NCBI GenBank assembly: GCA_030267565.1
Contig: BRXU01000016.1
Span: 2,374,501-2,438,500 of the forward strand
Reading direction: 5' to 3'
Origin: Pleodorina starrii
Taxonomy: Eukaryota > Chlorophyta > Chlorophyceae > Chlamydomonadales > Volvocaceae
DNA: 64,000 nucleotides
Part shown: positions 14,001 through 30,800 of the stretch, in pieces
Layout of the letters: the number at the start of each line of letters is the position of its first letter
Position numbering within the stretch: position 1 is the stretch's first letter
Program-made: the position numbers and the translations under genes
Notes under the pieces: model-generated
What the model was told of the DNA's origin: nothing
The model's input: only the letters and a program-made list of their open reading frames with translations
Databases searched by the model: none

Positions 14001-14603
14001 CGCGGACTCGGCGGGTGTGGGGGGCGGCTCGGCGACAGGAGCTGCAAAAGGGGAGGGAGTTGGGTTGCGGGAGGTTCGGAGAGGTGGAGGGGGGTTGAGG
14101 AAAGGCGGGGGCAGGTGTCTGGGTTGTGTGAAGGGGGCGAGGTGGAGGGATGCGTGGGGGACCCAAATGCCGGGGCTGGCGGGTGCAGGGGGTAGATGGT
14201 GGGAAGGTGCTTGGGGTCCGTAGGAGAGAGAGCTTGGGAGATTGGGCTACGCAGGGAGGGCTGGGGAATTGTTGGTTGAACAAGGCAGCAGCGGTTGGGA
14301 GGGCCCCGAAGGAGGGGTTGGCATCTCACCGGGCGGCTTGCGCGGCGGCATTTTGAGGATGTAGGAAGGTATCGGGCACACCGGGAACTTGTGCTCCGGG
14401 CAATGCTCGTTTGCCACTGCAACTGTAGAGTCGCTAGTGGCGGCTGCTACAGCTTCACTGCCTGGCGCCCTCGCTGGTGCGTCCTGTGTGCTGGCCTCCT
14501 CGGCAACGTCCTGCGGTCCTTGGATGCTGCTGGCCTCCAGAGAAAGCCCCAGCTCCGCGCGGACCCGCAGCTCCAATATCTCCATTGATTCCATCAAATC
14601 CAT
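1571..14603 (-). CDS. STAND NTPase: NACHT domain plus WD40 repeats, 2,948 aa, 12 exons
   Basis: Exons in gene order: 14603-14330, 14041-13795, 13732-13192, 12763-12198, 11723-11036, 10642-10202, 9621-8191, 7793-7167, 6731-5781, 5344-4328, 3898-2947, 2682-1571. All introns are GT..AG, all junction phases agree, and the total is 8,847 nt. Exon 5 carries a Walker A motif GTHGSGKTT (about residues 656-664, bases 11386-11360). Exon 6 carries a NACHT-type Walker B YLLLIDGLDE (about 787-796). Exons 10-12 (about 1922-2948) hold at least eight WD40 blades, each of the form AFSPDG...LW. Residues 92-354 form a separate N-terminal domain with FFWLRALAVSQH and a VGWCLVE motif. About 1,000 residues of Ala/Gly/Pro/Gln-rich linker join NACHT and WD40. 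By family knowledge such proteins are nucleotide-switched receptors or scaffolds, often immune or apoptotic. The role here is inferred, and the start ATG is the first in an open 5' exon. Confidence 0.88.
1950..2019. repeat. (GCC)n run coding for polyglycine in the last NACHT-WD40 exon
   Basis: An almost uninterrupted GCC trinucleotide run of about 70 bp lies inside exon 12. Read on the minus strand it gives about 23 consecutive glycines between two WD40 blades, so it probably forms a flexible loop. Similar shorter GCC/GCG runs through exons 7-11 give polyalanine and polyglycine. The length of such a run is likely to vary between strains. Confidence 0.9.
13066..13187. repeat. Polypyrimidine (CCCT/CCTT) tract in an intron
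   Basis: About 120 bp of nearly pure C/T (CCCT, CCTT and CTCC units) on the plus strand fills the 5' end of intron 3 of the NACHT-WD40 gene, just inside its donor site. On the coding strand it is a purine tract. It has no coding role. Confidence 0.85.
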
Positions 14604-15876
14604 TTTGATAATTTCACACTATGGCGTGCGGCTTCAGCTCGCTAACCTGACCGCGAACGCACCGTCCATGGCGACAAAGGTTTGCTACTAGTCATATCAT
14701 TGCTTGTGGAAACAATGTTATATAATTCGTCTTCTTTAACTCATTTTCGACGCTTTATTGGGTATGCGGATTGTTCATTTTGCAACCCACAGTTGTAACT
14801 CATAGCAGGGCAGCTGGAGGCAAGATGTTGGGCGTAACGCGCATTGCAGCATAATGCGCCCAAACACAATGCTGCGCGGGTTGGCTTTCTTGATGGGAGA
14901 GAAGTACGCTGAAAAGCCGTACCAGTCGGACGACGACCGACCGACCGTTGAGCACGGTGCCGTGCTGAAGCACGGCTCAGCCGCGTCTGCATTATCTGCA
15001 GCCAAGGCAAACTATTCGGCTCAGTCGTCAGGGCCCGTCCACCCCGCTCGGTCAGGGTCGGCCGTTGACGAAGGTTACGGATTTGTAACCGGGGCGCAGA
15101 CCGAGGCTGCACGGTTCGATCTATTCCACCGTTAGCACTCGCGTGCACTTATGGACCCTATCCCGCTATTCATTCATCAAGAACAGCACAAGTGGATGGG
15201 GATTCGCCTACCCTACCTACCTCAATGAGGCGCTCGCTGCAGCTCGTGGGCTTTGCCGTTATTGACCTTTCCCTACACATTGACAGCATATTTGATTGCG
15301 TCGTTGAAAGCTGGCTGTTCCAGGCCAGGCCGTCCGGACTGCGTTTGTTGCAATACCCAAGCGGAGGTGAGCGGAGAGGCCGCACCGCCTGCTGCGGTTT
15401 GAGTGTGCCATTATAACCTGGACGCTAGACCACGCCGAATGCTATTCGTTGTGTGCGATACCCAAGGCCCTTGGCTCGGCCTGGGATCCAACCTTGGGCG
15501 TCGATCCCCTGTAGACAAGGGCTCTGCCAGGAAAATGATACAAGAACAGTGTCAAGGAGGGCAGGAAGTTGTGAAACAGGGCACAGTGAATCGTGCGTGT
15601 GTGAGTTCCCAGCTTCGAAACACGCCCCGAAACGCGCTCCGCAGACAGTGCTCCGAGACCGATGTTCGAGCGAAGGGCGCGATAGTGCAAAGCATCGATA
15701 CACATTTTGTACAGCGTTGGGTCAATTTAGATGTTTGCCTTTTGCTGTGCAAGAAGGAGCACACAACGACGCTGAGCGATTTCATATTGTCTGTCGACAG
15801 GCGCCAATAAACAATCACAGAACAGTACAAGAACCGATACCAGTACTTTTTTCAGTCAAGCTAAAGCCCGTGGCCG
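14604..15876. promoter_or_regulatory. Divergent intergenic region between the NACHT-WD40 and TMEM50 genes
   Basis: This 1.27-kb stretch separates two genes transcribed away from each other, so it should hold both promoters and 5' UTRs. Its base composition is visibly less GC-rich than the flanking exons. A 93-codon plus-strand open frame at 14854-15135 has no recognisable motif and I do not call it. I could not pick out a convincing TATA box or other named element. Confidence 0.45.
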
Positions 15877-18158
15877 ATGGGTTGCCTTCCTGAGGGTCTT
15901 ATCGACTGGGATGCCGTCTATTCAACCATTCAGCCGCATGCGACGTTTGCGGCAGGCGTCCTCTTTGGAGTCGCATGGTACGTTTTTCCTATGCGTCGCA
16001 TGAATGCTGCGTTATACAACTTCAAAACACTGTCTCACGAGGCGCCCTCGCTCGTGTGTGTGTGTTTGGTTGTTACAGTGGGCTCCAGACTATTGAAATG
16101 TGGTGTGCGAAATGCTGCGTCGGGAGCAGCACCATAGTTGGCAGCAGTTGGGTTCGCTATGACAATGTCGAATTGACGTCGTGAGGCGTCACAGCCCGGC
16201 TTGGGTGTGGGACACCTGATTGCAGTTGCAGTCCGCGTACGACACCAGCACGGCCCCGCTCCTGACCCCCTCCGGCCCCGGGCCGCTGCCCCAGCCAAGC
16301 CCCAAACCCCCACACGGCTCCCGCCTCTGCCCGGGGTCGTCTTTTACACCGGAAGACATGTCCGCCCGCTCACCACACGCCCCGCCCGCTTCTGCATTAC
16401 CCCCGTTTCACGCATCAAGATCCGTTTCACGTAAATCTTTTCCTTACCTTCACCCGCCGCCCTCACCTCCCCACGGTCCGCCTCCTTGCTCATACCTTAT
16501 CTTCCCCGCCCCGCGCTCCCCACCGCCCCCCGCCCCGAAACCACGTATGCCCGGCCTCAGGTGGATCTGGGGTGACGCCCAGCTGTACTCCATGTCAGTG
16601 GGCCACAGCTCCTTCTCCCCCCTGACCCTCATCCCGGGACTCGTGGCCACCGCCGCGGTGGTCATCATGAACTTCGTGAGCCGGGAGGAGGTGCGGCAGG
16701 ACGCACTGGACGACGCAGATGCGGTGAGTACGTACATGACCGGGGGTAGCTAGCTAGCCACTTAGCTAGCGATTTAGCTAGTTCTCCAGCTATGTAGCTA
16801 TCTAGCTAGTTAGCAATCTGGGGTTGTGCACCGACATCGCGAGCCCTGTGTGCGTGTGTGCGTGTGTGTGTGTGTGCGTGCGTGCCAGCAGCGCGTGTAG
16901 AGGGCACTGGTGAAAGGGGGGCGGGGCGAGAGAAGGGGTGGGGCGGGGCAGGGCGGGGGTTAGGCAGGGTGGTCAGACGGCGGGGTAGCGGGAGGTGAGG
17001 TGAGGTGATAGGATACGGGCTGTGAGCTCACATGCGAACAGGCAGGCAGTCAGGCAGTGCAGACCGGGGCGACGGTAGGGTGCGGTGCAAGACGTCACAA
17101 AATATAGGGGTTTCTACTTTCTAGGGTATCAAGATGTCCCTACCTACCGGGCCGCACGCAGAGACCCGGTAGCTAGGGACACGAAGGGATGCACGCACCC
17201 GTGTCCCTAGGGTAGGGCCACAAGGGGGGGGATCGCTTGCTTGTTTGGGGAAACGGTCGGGACGTCGGGTGGCAGGTGGGTGTATATACCGGTAGGTTGC
17301 CGAGCGCCGCTGTATGTCCTATCCCGCCCGGCGGCGGCGTGAGTCCGGGGCTGCCCGTCAGTCAGCAGCAGCAGCCCAGCCAGCGGCAGTCGCTCGCGGG
17401 TGGTTAATTCGATCGCCCCAAATACGAAGGCCCACGTGCGTACCCACGTACCCCTCACACCGCTTTCCCCGCCCCCGCCCGCGGTTTCCATGCCACCATA
17501 CCATGCGTACCCCCCGCCTTGCCCCCGGACACACACACGCATGCACACACGCATGCATGCATGTGGTCGTACAGATGCGGGCCAAGCTGGTGCTGCTGTT
17601 GTCGTACCTGATCTCCCTGGGCGCCATCTGCGGGGCGGTGGTGCTGCTGGTGCAGGCGCACCAGGGCGGCAAGGACATGTGGGTGGGCGCGGTGAGTACG
17701 TAGTAGTGCCGTACAGTACGGAAACCGTACATACAGTCTCGTACGGCCTGAAGCAAGCGGAGGCGTGTACACGTGCAGCAGCGCACCGCAGTGGGTATGG
17801 GGTGCCCAGACGTACGGGTGCGTGATGGAATCACACCCTCCCGCTCCATAGCTGTCTGTTTTCGATAGGATAACTCCTGCCCGGCACGGCCTCTCTCCCT
17901 CCCTCACTGACACCAAGCCCCGCCTGCGAGGTCTGTTTCCCCTTATCCTGGCCCTGGCCCTGCTGCGGCTGCCCGTCTGTCTGCCTGCCAGTCAGTCAGT
18001 CAGTCAGTCAGCCTGGTCCCACCCTGTCCCTGTCCCTGTCCCTGTCCCTGCCTCAGAGCGGTGTGCTGCAGTGCTGCCTGGTGCTGGCCTCGGGCCTGCT
18101 GTGCTGGTTCTTCCACGCGGGGGAGGAGGCAGCGCTGGGGGGGTACGGATACCTGTAG
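15877..18158 (+). CDS. TMEM50 / UPF0220 family membrane protein, 160 aa, 4 exons
   Basis: Exons 15877-15977, 16561-16723, 17575-17691 and 18057-18158 join in frame (483 nt, 160 residues). TMEM50 proteins are about 157 residues, so the length fits. The order of features also fits: an N-terminal segment with IDW, then an AAGVLFGVAWW membrane span with WIWGDA after it, a second span after the GHSSFSPL loop (LVATAAVVIMNFVS), a third (VLLLSYLISLGAICGAVVLLV), and a last short span ending HAGEEAALGGYGYL. The family sits in endomembranes; animal and yeast members have been linked to trafficking, and the exact function is unknown. A GTACGT donor splits the Trp codon after exon 1. The three introns contain CA, GT and TAGC simple repeats. 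Confidence 0.9.
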
Positions 18159-18247
18159 CTAGGCTGGGTTCAGGTGATGTGTACGTGTGTCTGTGTGTGT
18201 GTGTCTGTGTGGGGGGGAAAGGGGAGAGGGGGATTGCCCACCGCAGC

Positions 18248-18284
18248 TTGGACGATTGGACGATTGGACGATTGGACGATTGAT
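18248..18284. repeat. GGACGATT tandem repeat
   Basis: Four or more copies of an 8-bp GACGATTG unit lie in the 3' UTR or flank of the TMEM50-like gene, about 90 bp past its stop. It is a short tandem repeat with no sign of coding function. Confidence 0.8.
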
Positions 18285-18487
18285 GATGTCAGGTGGACAG
18301 GGCGAGGAGGGAGAGAGGGCAAGGGGCGGGGGTGGCTGCGCGGAACCCAGACTGCCAGGAACTAACGGGCAGGGGAAGGTAAGGCGGGGGATGGACGGAG
18401 GGCGGCGAGGTAGGGGGGGTGGACGGAGGGCCGCTGCTGCTGCCGCTGCTGCTGGAGGCGCTCGCTGCGGCGCGCACCTAGCGCCTG

Positions 18488-18492
18488 TGTAA
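18488..18492 (+). terminator. TGTAA poly(A) signal for the TMEM50-like gene
   Basis: TGTAA is the standard polyadenylation signal of volvocine nuclear genes. This copy, within an A-rich context, lies 330 nt after the stop at 18158, a normal 3' UTR length for the group. Confidence 0.6.
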
Positions 18493-20343
18493 AATAAAAT
18501 AAGAAATGGTGGGCGGGGTCAGCTGGGGTTAGTTGGCTGGTAGGCTGCTGGTGGCAGGGCTCGCTGCTGCTGCAGGTGGCGGTCGCGGTGTGGAATGCAG
18601 GCCCCCCCTGGTACATTTACATTGCTTTCGCGATGGCGAGGATGCGGGGATGGAGGCATGCATGCAGGGAGCAAGGGCCCATCCCTCGATCCGTCAAATG
18701 GTCCACATACACACACAAGTAAATCCCGAACGAACGAACGCACGGATGCTAGCTACGTACGTACCTACGTACCATGCGCAACTAATAATACGCTGAAGAT
18801 TGCCCGTGTTCACGTGCATGTGTGCGTGTTTGTGTGCGTGCGTGCGTGTTTGTGTGTGTGCGTGTTGCGGCGGCACCTGCATGCCGGCTGTATGTACGGG
18901 TGCGCGGCCGAACGTGCGTCGAGCCGGCTTCGTTGGTAAACGCCCCGTGCTGCCCATTCAGTTGATTGTCCCTAGGGAGGAAGGAAGGGTGCTGATTTCG
19001 TTGCGGCACATACACCAGCAGGTGGTAAGGATGATAACTAATAACCATGCACACCGCCGGACGGGGGCTCAACTAACCGACGTACGGCGGTATCCAATCC
19101 ATGACGCATGAACTACATACGGCCGTGCATCGTAACAAGCTTGTGCTTCACGCGTGTGTATGTTGGGACGAGTGGCGGCCTTCCGAGGTGCTGATAGGTA
19201 GGTAGGTGGATAAAGGGGAATGGCGAATGAGCCATCCCGGTGGCGGTTCATCCCGTCGCAATAATTCAGGGGCTTTGCGGCTTGCTCAGACATTCATGCT
19301 CGCGGGACTTCATGTCACCTCGCTCCTCCCAGATTCGAATTTCCCAACTCAGTGATACCCTAGGCCTTTCCGGGGCTTGGCTCGGTTCGGCGGCATCCTG
19401 CGGAGTGTGCGCGCTCGATCCGTCGGTGTGCTGCGTGCTCGCTGTACGACTGCTGCTGGATTTGTCTGCTGCTGCTGGCCTTTGGCTGGGTCGTCTATGT
19501 GTTGCCCCATGTGTATATGTCATCACCAATAATAACCGACGTCCACAGCAGCCTAACCACCGATAACGCACAAACAGCATTACAAGCATGGTTGAGCATT
19601 TGTAGATAAGAGCAGCCTGCTGGGAGGGGCATGGCATGCATGAGACCAACTACCGGTAACCCCAACCTAGGGGGTATTTGGAATACCGTATGCAGCAGCC
19701 TGCAGCAGTCACCCAGCATGCCCCCGCGCACATACATGCATAAGGTTTACGTATCGTATAAACACACCGAGGCAGTAAATGTGCTTGCACACAAACACCG
19801 ACGTAAATAGAAGTCGATACGTATGCAGTACGAATATGAAATAGCTGTCGAGTGGATGGAATGCCAATCCACGCCGTACCAATCACGCGTGTCTCCTGCT
19901 CCTGTCTCCAAAGTGAACGAATGCTGCCGTTCAATACCCACAGGTAGAGAGTTGGGCCGCCCGCTCCTAATAACTAACGTCATGCAAGTGCACGCGCATG
20001 TATGCATGCATGTGGCGCCACCGCTGATGATAAAAGCTAAGAAAGGGCATCTCACTACCGCCGGGTATACTTATTTACTGGCCAAATAAACACTGCCTAA
20101 GTTTCTGCTCAGAGGCTCCTTGATTGATGGCAGATGTACCACTCGCTCGCTCGTTCGATCATATCGTTCGTATCTCTCGCTCTCACCACTCTGGTGGCAC
20201 GCATGCAATGAAGGCGGAAAAACGGCTTGCCGGGCTACGTGCTATCCGGAAACAGCCGCACAAGCGGGCCGCCGGCGAACCGCTGATGCAGCAGATGCAA
20301 GGGATGTCACGCAGCAGCAGCAGCTGCAAATGTTATGATCTAT
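18493..20343. other. Intergenic region, convergent 3' flanks
   Basis: No gene was recognised between the TMEM50-like gene and the minus-strand protease. The region is rich in short ACGTAC, TGCATG and GT/CA repeats. It should contain the 3' UTR of the protease on the minus strand. A minus-strand TGTAA (plus-strand TTACA) occurs at 19580-19584, about 760 nt beyond that stop, and is the nearest candidate poly(A) signal I found. Confidence 0.5.
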
Positions 20344-26074
<5,731 letters not shown>

Positions 26075-27835
26075 GCGTGCCCTTCGCTTGCTCGTTGTTA
26101 GTTGGCAAGCTAACGCACAGTAACTCGAGTAGTCTTAGGCCACGCCCAGGAAAGGCAACCTTTGCACGACGGCTGGACTAGATAGACCAATAGACAGGGG
26201 CCGCTGTCGGCAGTATAATTGATGATACTGCTCTTTGATGACCACTGGCTGCTGGTCGGCACTCGTACATACGACAGTCTTTCGGCCGTCGTATGTAAGT
26301 TTACTTATCGCGGTCTAACACATTCATTTTATGCAAAAGTCAAGCGCGGGGACGAGATTGTATATTGTCGATCCGTGCGCCGCCAGACAGGCAGTGACGG
26401 TCTACTTGCCCGTAAGTGCCTATCCAAATTCTAAAATATCGTATGCAGTTTATTATTGGCCTGTTAAATAAGTGGACAATTATTGTATGAAGTTCGAAAT
26501 TATTTGGAAGTGAAGATACATGTAAATAAATACTACGCCCTCGTATACTAGCGCCTCATACACTGTCTTCGGGGGCTAGATTCCGCGAGCGCCGGTTTCA
26601 ACTAGAAGTTACTAAAGAAGATAAAACGAGCTCATTATTGTGTTACAAGTCTATCTTAGCTATATATTTTTAGCGAAGCTTGCAACTATATATTATTGTT
26701 ATAATAAGTACTACTTCTCACACGCACGTAACTGAAGACCATGCATCCAGCGCGAATGAAGGCTCTGACCGGCGGATGATGGCTCCAAGCACGCCTGTAT
26801 TAGCAAGCGTAGTAGGCACTTACTTGTGATCGTTGAACGAACGCAGCAATATGCAATCAACACGACCGCATCAGTTTGTCCTGTTTTAATGTTCCGCAGC
26901 CGTACCCCCGCGCACGCCAGATCCACCGCCGATAATAATCTATCAGTCGTCCCACCTTATTTCCGACGGACTACCGCAGCATTCTAAAAGAAGTCAGTCC
27001 AGTTGTGAGCTGCACCCGACGTAAGTTGTCCAATTGCCGATACGTGAATACGCCGATGCACGCATATGCCGACGTGTGTGAGCACACACTGCGGCCAGGA
27101 TCTTCAAAAAATCGATTACACACTAGACAGCTACCGATGTATATGGAATGACGGAGTAGCACTCCAATCTATATGGACGGCAGCTGCCCCGACTGCCAGC
27201 GGTCATTCAGCGCATCTTAGGCGTCTTACTTACACACCGACGATGATTTGTAAAAGATGAAGCAAATAAAAATCAATCTATAGGATGTAAAGGGCTCAGG
27301 GCCGCCGTGGCCTCGAAATTTCAGCCGAATGCACGCAGACCGACATTTTAACAGACAGACAGAACGACAAACAGACGGACATGGGCGTCGAGCGTCTCCC
27401 TCCGCGACAGGGGCTCCGCCCAAAACGTTTGGTTCAACCTATCGTCAACGTGATACATTGGATGGTCGACGGTTGTCGGTGGGCTGGTTAGCATACGTAT
27501 TAAAATGAAAAATGATAAAAAAAATGATTTCGCGCCCGATTTGGCTACCTCATCGAGGCAAGCTGCGCACAAGTGAACCTAACTAGCAACACCTACCCAT
27601 TGATTTATATTTCATTTCATTTCATACGAAGCCCCATGGTGCGACAGCATGCTGTATGTATATGCGTGGTAGCATATAGACGAGACGAAGGGGCGGACCT
27701 GCTGGCTCCGGGTACATACATACAACGAAACGGCTTTTACTACTGTTCTGTAATGTAATTATACATATAGTAAGGAATGATATGTAGTAATCCTTGTGTG
27801 TGCAGGCAAGGACGAGTGTAGTCCGTTTATACATT
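26075..27835. promoter_or_regulatory. Shared promoter region between the two divergent metalloprotease genes
   Basis: The 1.76-kb region between two oppositely directed starts is AT-rich and has no recognisable gene. It should hold both promoters. A TATA-like stretch (AATTATACATATAG) lies roughly 70 bp upstream of the plus-strand ATG, and a TGTGTGCAG just before that ATG could be a 5'-UTR splice acceptor. Both readings are tentative. Confidence 0.45.
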
Positions 27836-30800
27836 ATGCATCGAAGGGGCCTGCTGCTTTTGGCGGCAGTGCTATCAGGAGCATCCGTTGGACTTTCAAG
27901 TGAGTCGGTAGGAATGCTCCGTCGATAGATGCATGACTCTTTATTTTCCAATGTGCGACAGCGCTCATCTCTCACTTCTTCGGAATTGCTTAGCCATGCA
28001 TAATGTGCATACACGACGGCACTTTACATCATTCCCGCTTCTCTTGCTTATTTCCCCGAACCTTACACAACGGCTGGTTTCTCTGCCGAACCAGGAGCGG
28101 CTGAGAATAATAATGACACGACCGTTGATGTCACAGTGTTCGTCGAAGGTAAGGGATGAACTACTTCTCGAGAAAATTGTTTAATGGGTGTTGCTTGTAA
28201 ACCAATTGACTACGTGCCCCCGTACATAGTGGTTCTTTGGAAGGGCAACACGCATTTTTGGAGTTTCGAATAATATGGGGAATGTAAGAAGTGTGAAACG
28301 CTTGTAACAACGTCGGGTTACGAACGTACGCTGAACTTTACAACACAGCAGTACTTTGCGTTCCAGCAGGGACCGCAAAGCCCTGCTGTGCTATGCTAAT
28401 AAGATGTGACCTGACTCTGACTCCCGGAACACTCTGCCAATTGTTCAGGCACGGTGACGGTCTACCTCTCACATGATTACCTGACAGAGGACAGCCAGCC
28501 GGGCCCAGCCCCGTCCCAACTTTCCTACACACTTTCGGACATACAGCCCAACGAATCTGACAGCGGAAATTTTATGTCTGTCGACTTTGGTGACAAGGGC
28601 GCTAGGCTGGTGACCGGCGATGTGGTTTTGGCCCGCCTGACGCTGCCGGTTCCTTCTGAAAGAGCAATGCAGCTCAGCTTGGGTAAGAAGAACGTACGAC
28701 AGCGCCATAGCTACGTAGTATGAACACAGGAAACCGGCACGCATCAGTTGTACAAAGTGAGATCTTCTCTCGTTCTAGACAGACGTATGTCGATCGACTG
28801 CAGTATAATTTCATCGCGATGTTTTGCTTATTTGATTGGTGACTAGGTCATGTAGTTAGGTCATACATGTCTGTAGTGCTTGGGCGGAGCAAAGGCTACT
28901 CGAGATGCTGTGCGACGCCTTTCTTAGGCTTTATGCTAGCCGATTGTACGGCACCTGTAACCTCGGCGTTACATTCCCCCCCCCTCTGAAGGGAACGTCC
29001 TCGGTCCTCACTGCGTCCTCGCAGTGTCTGTGCACAGTCCACTCCGCCTTTCACCACCTTTGCATGCCTGGGGTCTTAGTCAGGTCTTCGGCATTGGGGT
29101 GGACAACTTCCCAAGTCAGGTCATGCCGCGGCATACATGCCTCTAGCCTTATTTTGCAAGGTTTTCTGGAGTGGAAGCCTTTCCGCGAGTACCAGGGATC
29201 GAACTGACGACCTCTGAGAGACTGTACGACAGTACTGGTCTCGATACCAATGTAGTGCTTGGGCGGAGCAAAGGCTACTCGAGATGCTGTGCGACGCCTT
29301 TCTTAGGCTTTATGCTAGCCGATTGTACGGCACCTGTAACCTCGGCGTTACATGTCCGTCCTTCATTCCGGGCAAGGCGGTACATGCAAGAAACAATATC
29401 GCTGAAAGCGTCATGTTATTAGTGTGATAGTTCTCCGTACAATGTTATAGTTTCTGATAACCCCAGTCTCACTGTACGTATGGTGCCTGGTGTCGCCCCA
29501 ATTCGATCCATCGGCACCTGCAGCAGCAGCTGCTAGCGGTGGCTTCTCTGACCGCCGCCGCATGCTGAGCAAGGAGCACGAGGCCGCCCGCCGCATGGTG
29601 CTGAAGTTGAGCAAGTCCAACAACAGCAGCCACAGCAGCCGCCGCCGTATCGTGCAGGAGTTCTTGACCGTGCGCGACATCCTGAGCAACGTCGACGTCG
29701 CGTCCCTGGGAGGTGCAGTCAAGTCCGATTTAGCAGTGGTCGTCGGAAAGGAGACCTCAGGAAAGGTGTGGGAGGGATCGCTCGGGAAGGATACGTGTGT
29801 AGGGATGCTGTTACCACGGCAGTGCATGCATGGGAACCCGCTGGATTTATTTTACACACGTCCTCCTGAGAGCTACCCTCCCAGTTAGTTATTACTGGGC
29901 AGGGATCGGTAACTGGACCTTAACTGGGCTCTCCGTCCAGATGCTGCCCTGTCACGACCAGTTACCTCCCAGTTATTGTGGTGGTTGCCCCGTCCAGTTA
30001 ACCTGCCCCTTTAACCGCCCGTTATAACCCTGCCAAGATATCCATCGGGCCAGTTACACTTTAGTCATCCTGGAAGTTACCCTTGGTCTCCCGTCCTGGG
30101 TAACCCGCTGCTGCAAATTAAACGTCCACGCGTGAAGTCCTCATGCATCCTAATGCTGTCTAAGTCATGAGCAAGATAAAACAGTTCGATAAATCGAGTA
30201 GACGCATGAGAAACGTCCGCGTTGGCTGTTACTGGGTGGCGGCCCCCCTAACCGTATTGGACAAGCAGTCCCAAGGGTACGTAACCATCAGGAGGACTGC
30301 CATAGGGCGTGTTTCGGAACACTGTTAACTGCCATGTTCTACAGGGCATGGTCTGCCTTGGTTAAAAAAGGCAGGGCTGATCGATGAACAATGAAATTAG
30401 AGAGGAGCTGGTCATTAATTATTGATGGCATTAATTATCGATGAAGCATGCACGTGGCCACGCCGCTGCTGCTGCTTGTGCTGCTGTCGTGCTGGTGCTG
30501 GTTACATACATCGCTCAATCCGTTGCAGGACTTGTTCATCAGCTACGACGGCCAACAGCTAAACATGACATCGGTGACGTTCGTTTTCAGGTCATGCGGC
30601 CTCATTCCGGCGCTGAACGCGTCCACGGTTCGGGACTATTTGTACGACAGCCCGAAGATCCCGGCCAACTTAGGACGCTGGTTTAATGTGAGACACAACG
30701 CCGTACGTAAGCTGACAAAGCGAATAAATGACCACGGCGCGACTGGATAAGCACAGCAAATAGCTAGCAGTCCGTGTACATATATCAGGTGTGTAGGTGA

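Noticed and set aside
14854..15135. 93-codon plus-strand open frame
   Set aside because: No motif, no splice partner and no poly(A) signal were found. It lies in the divergent promoter region.
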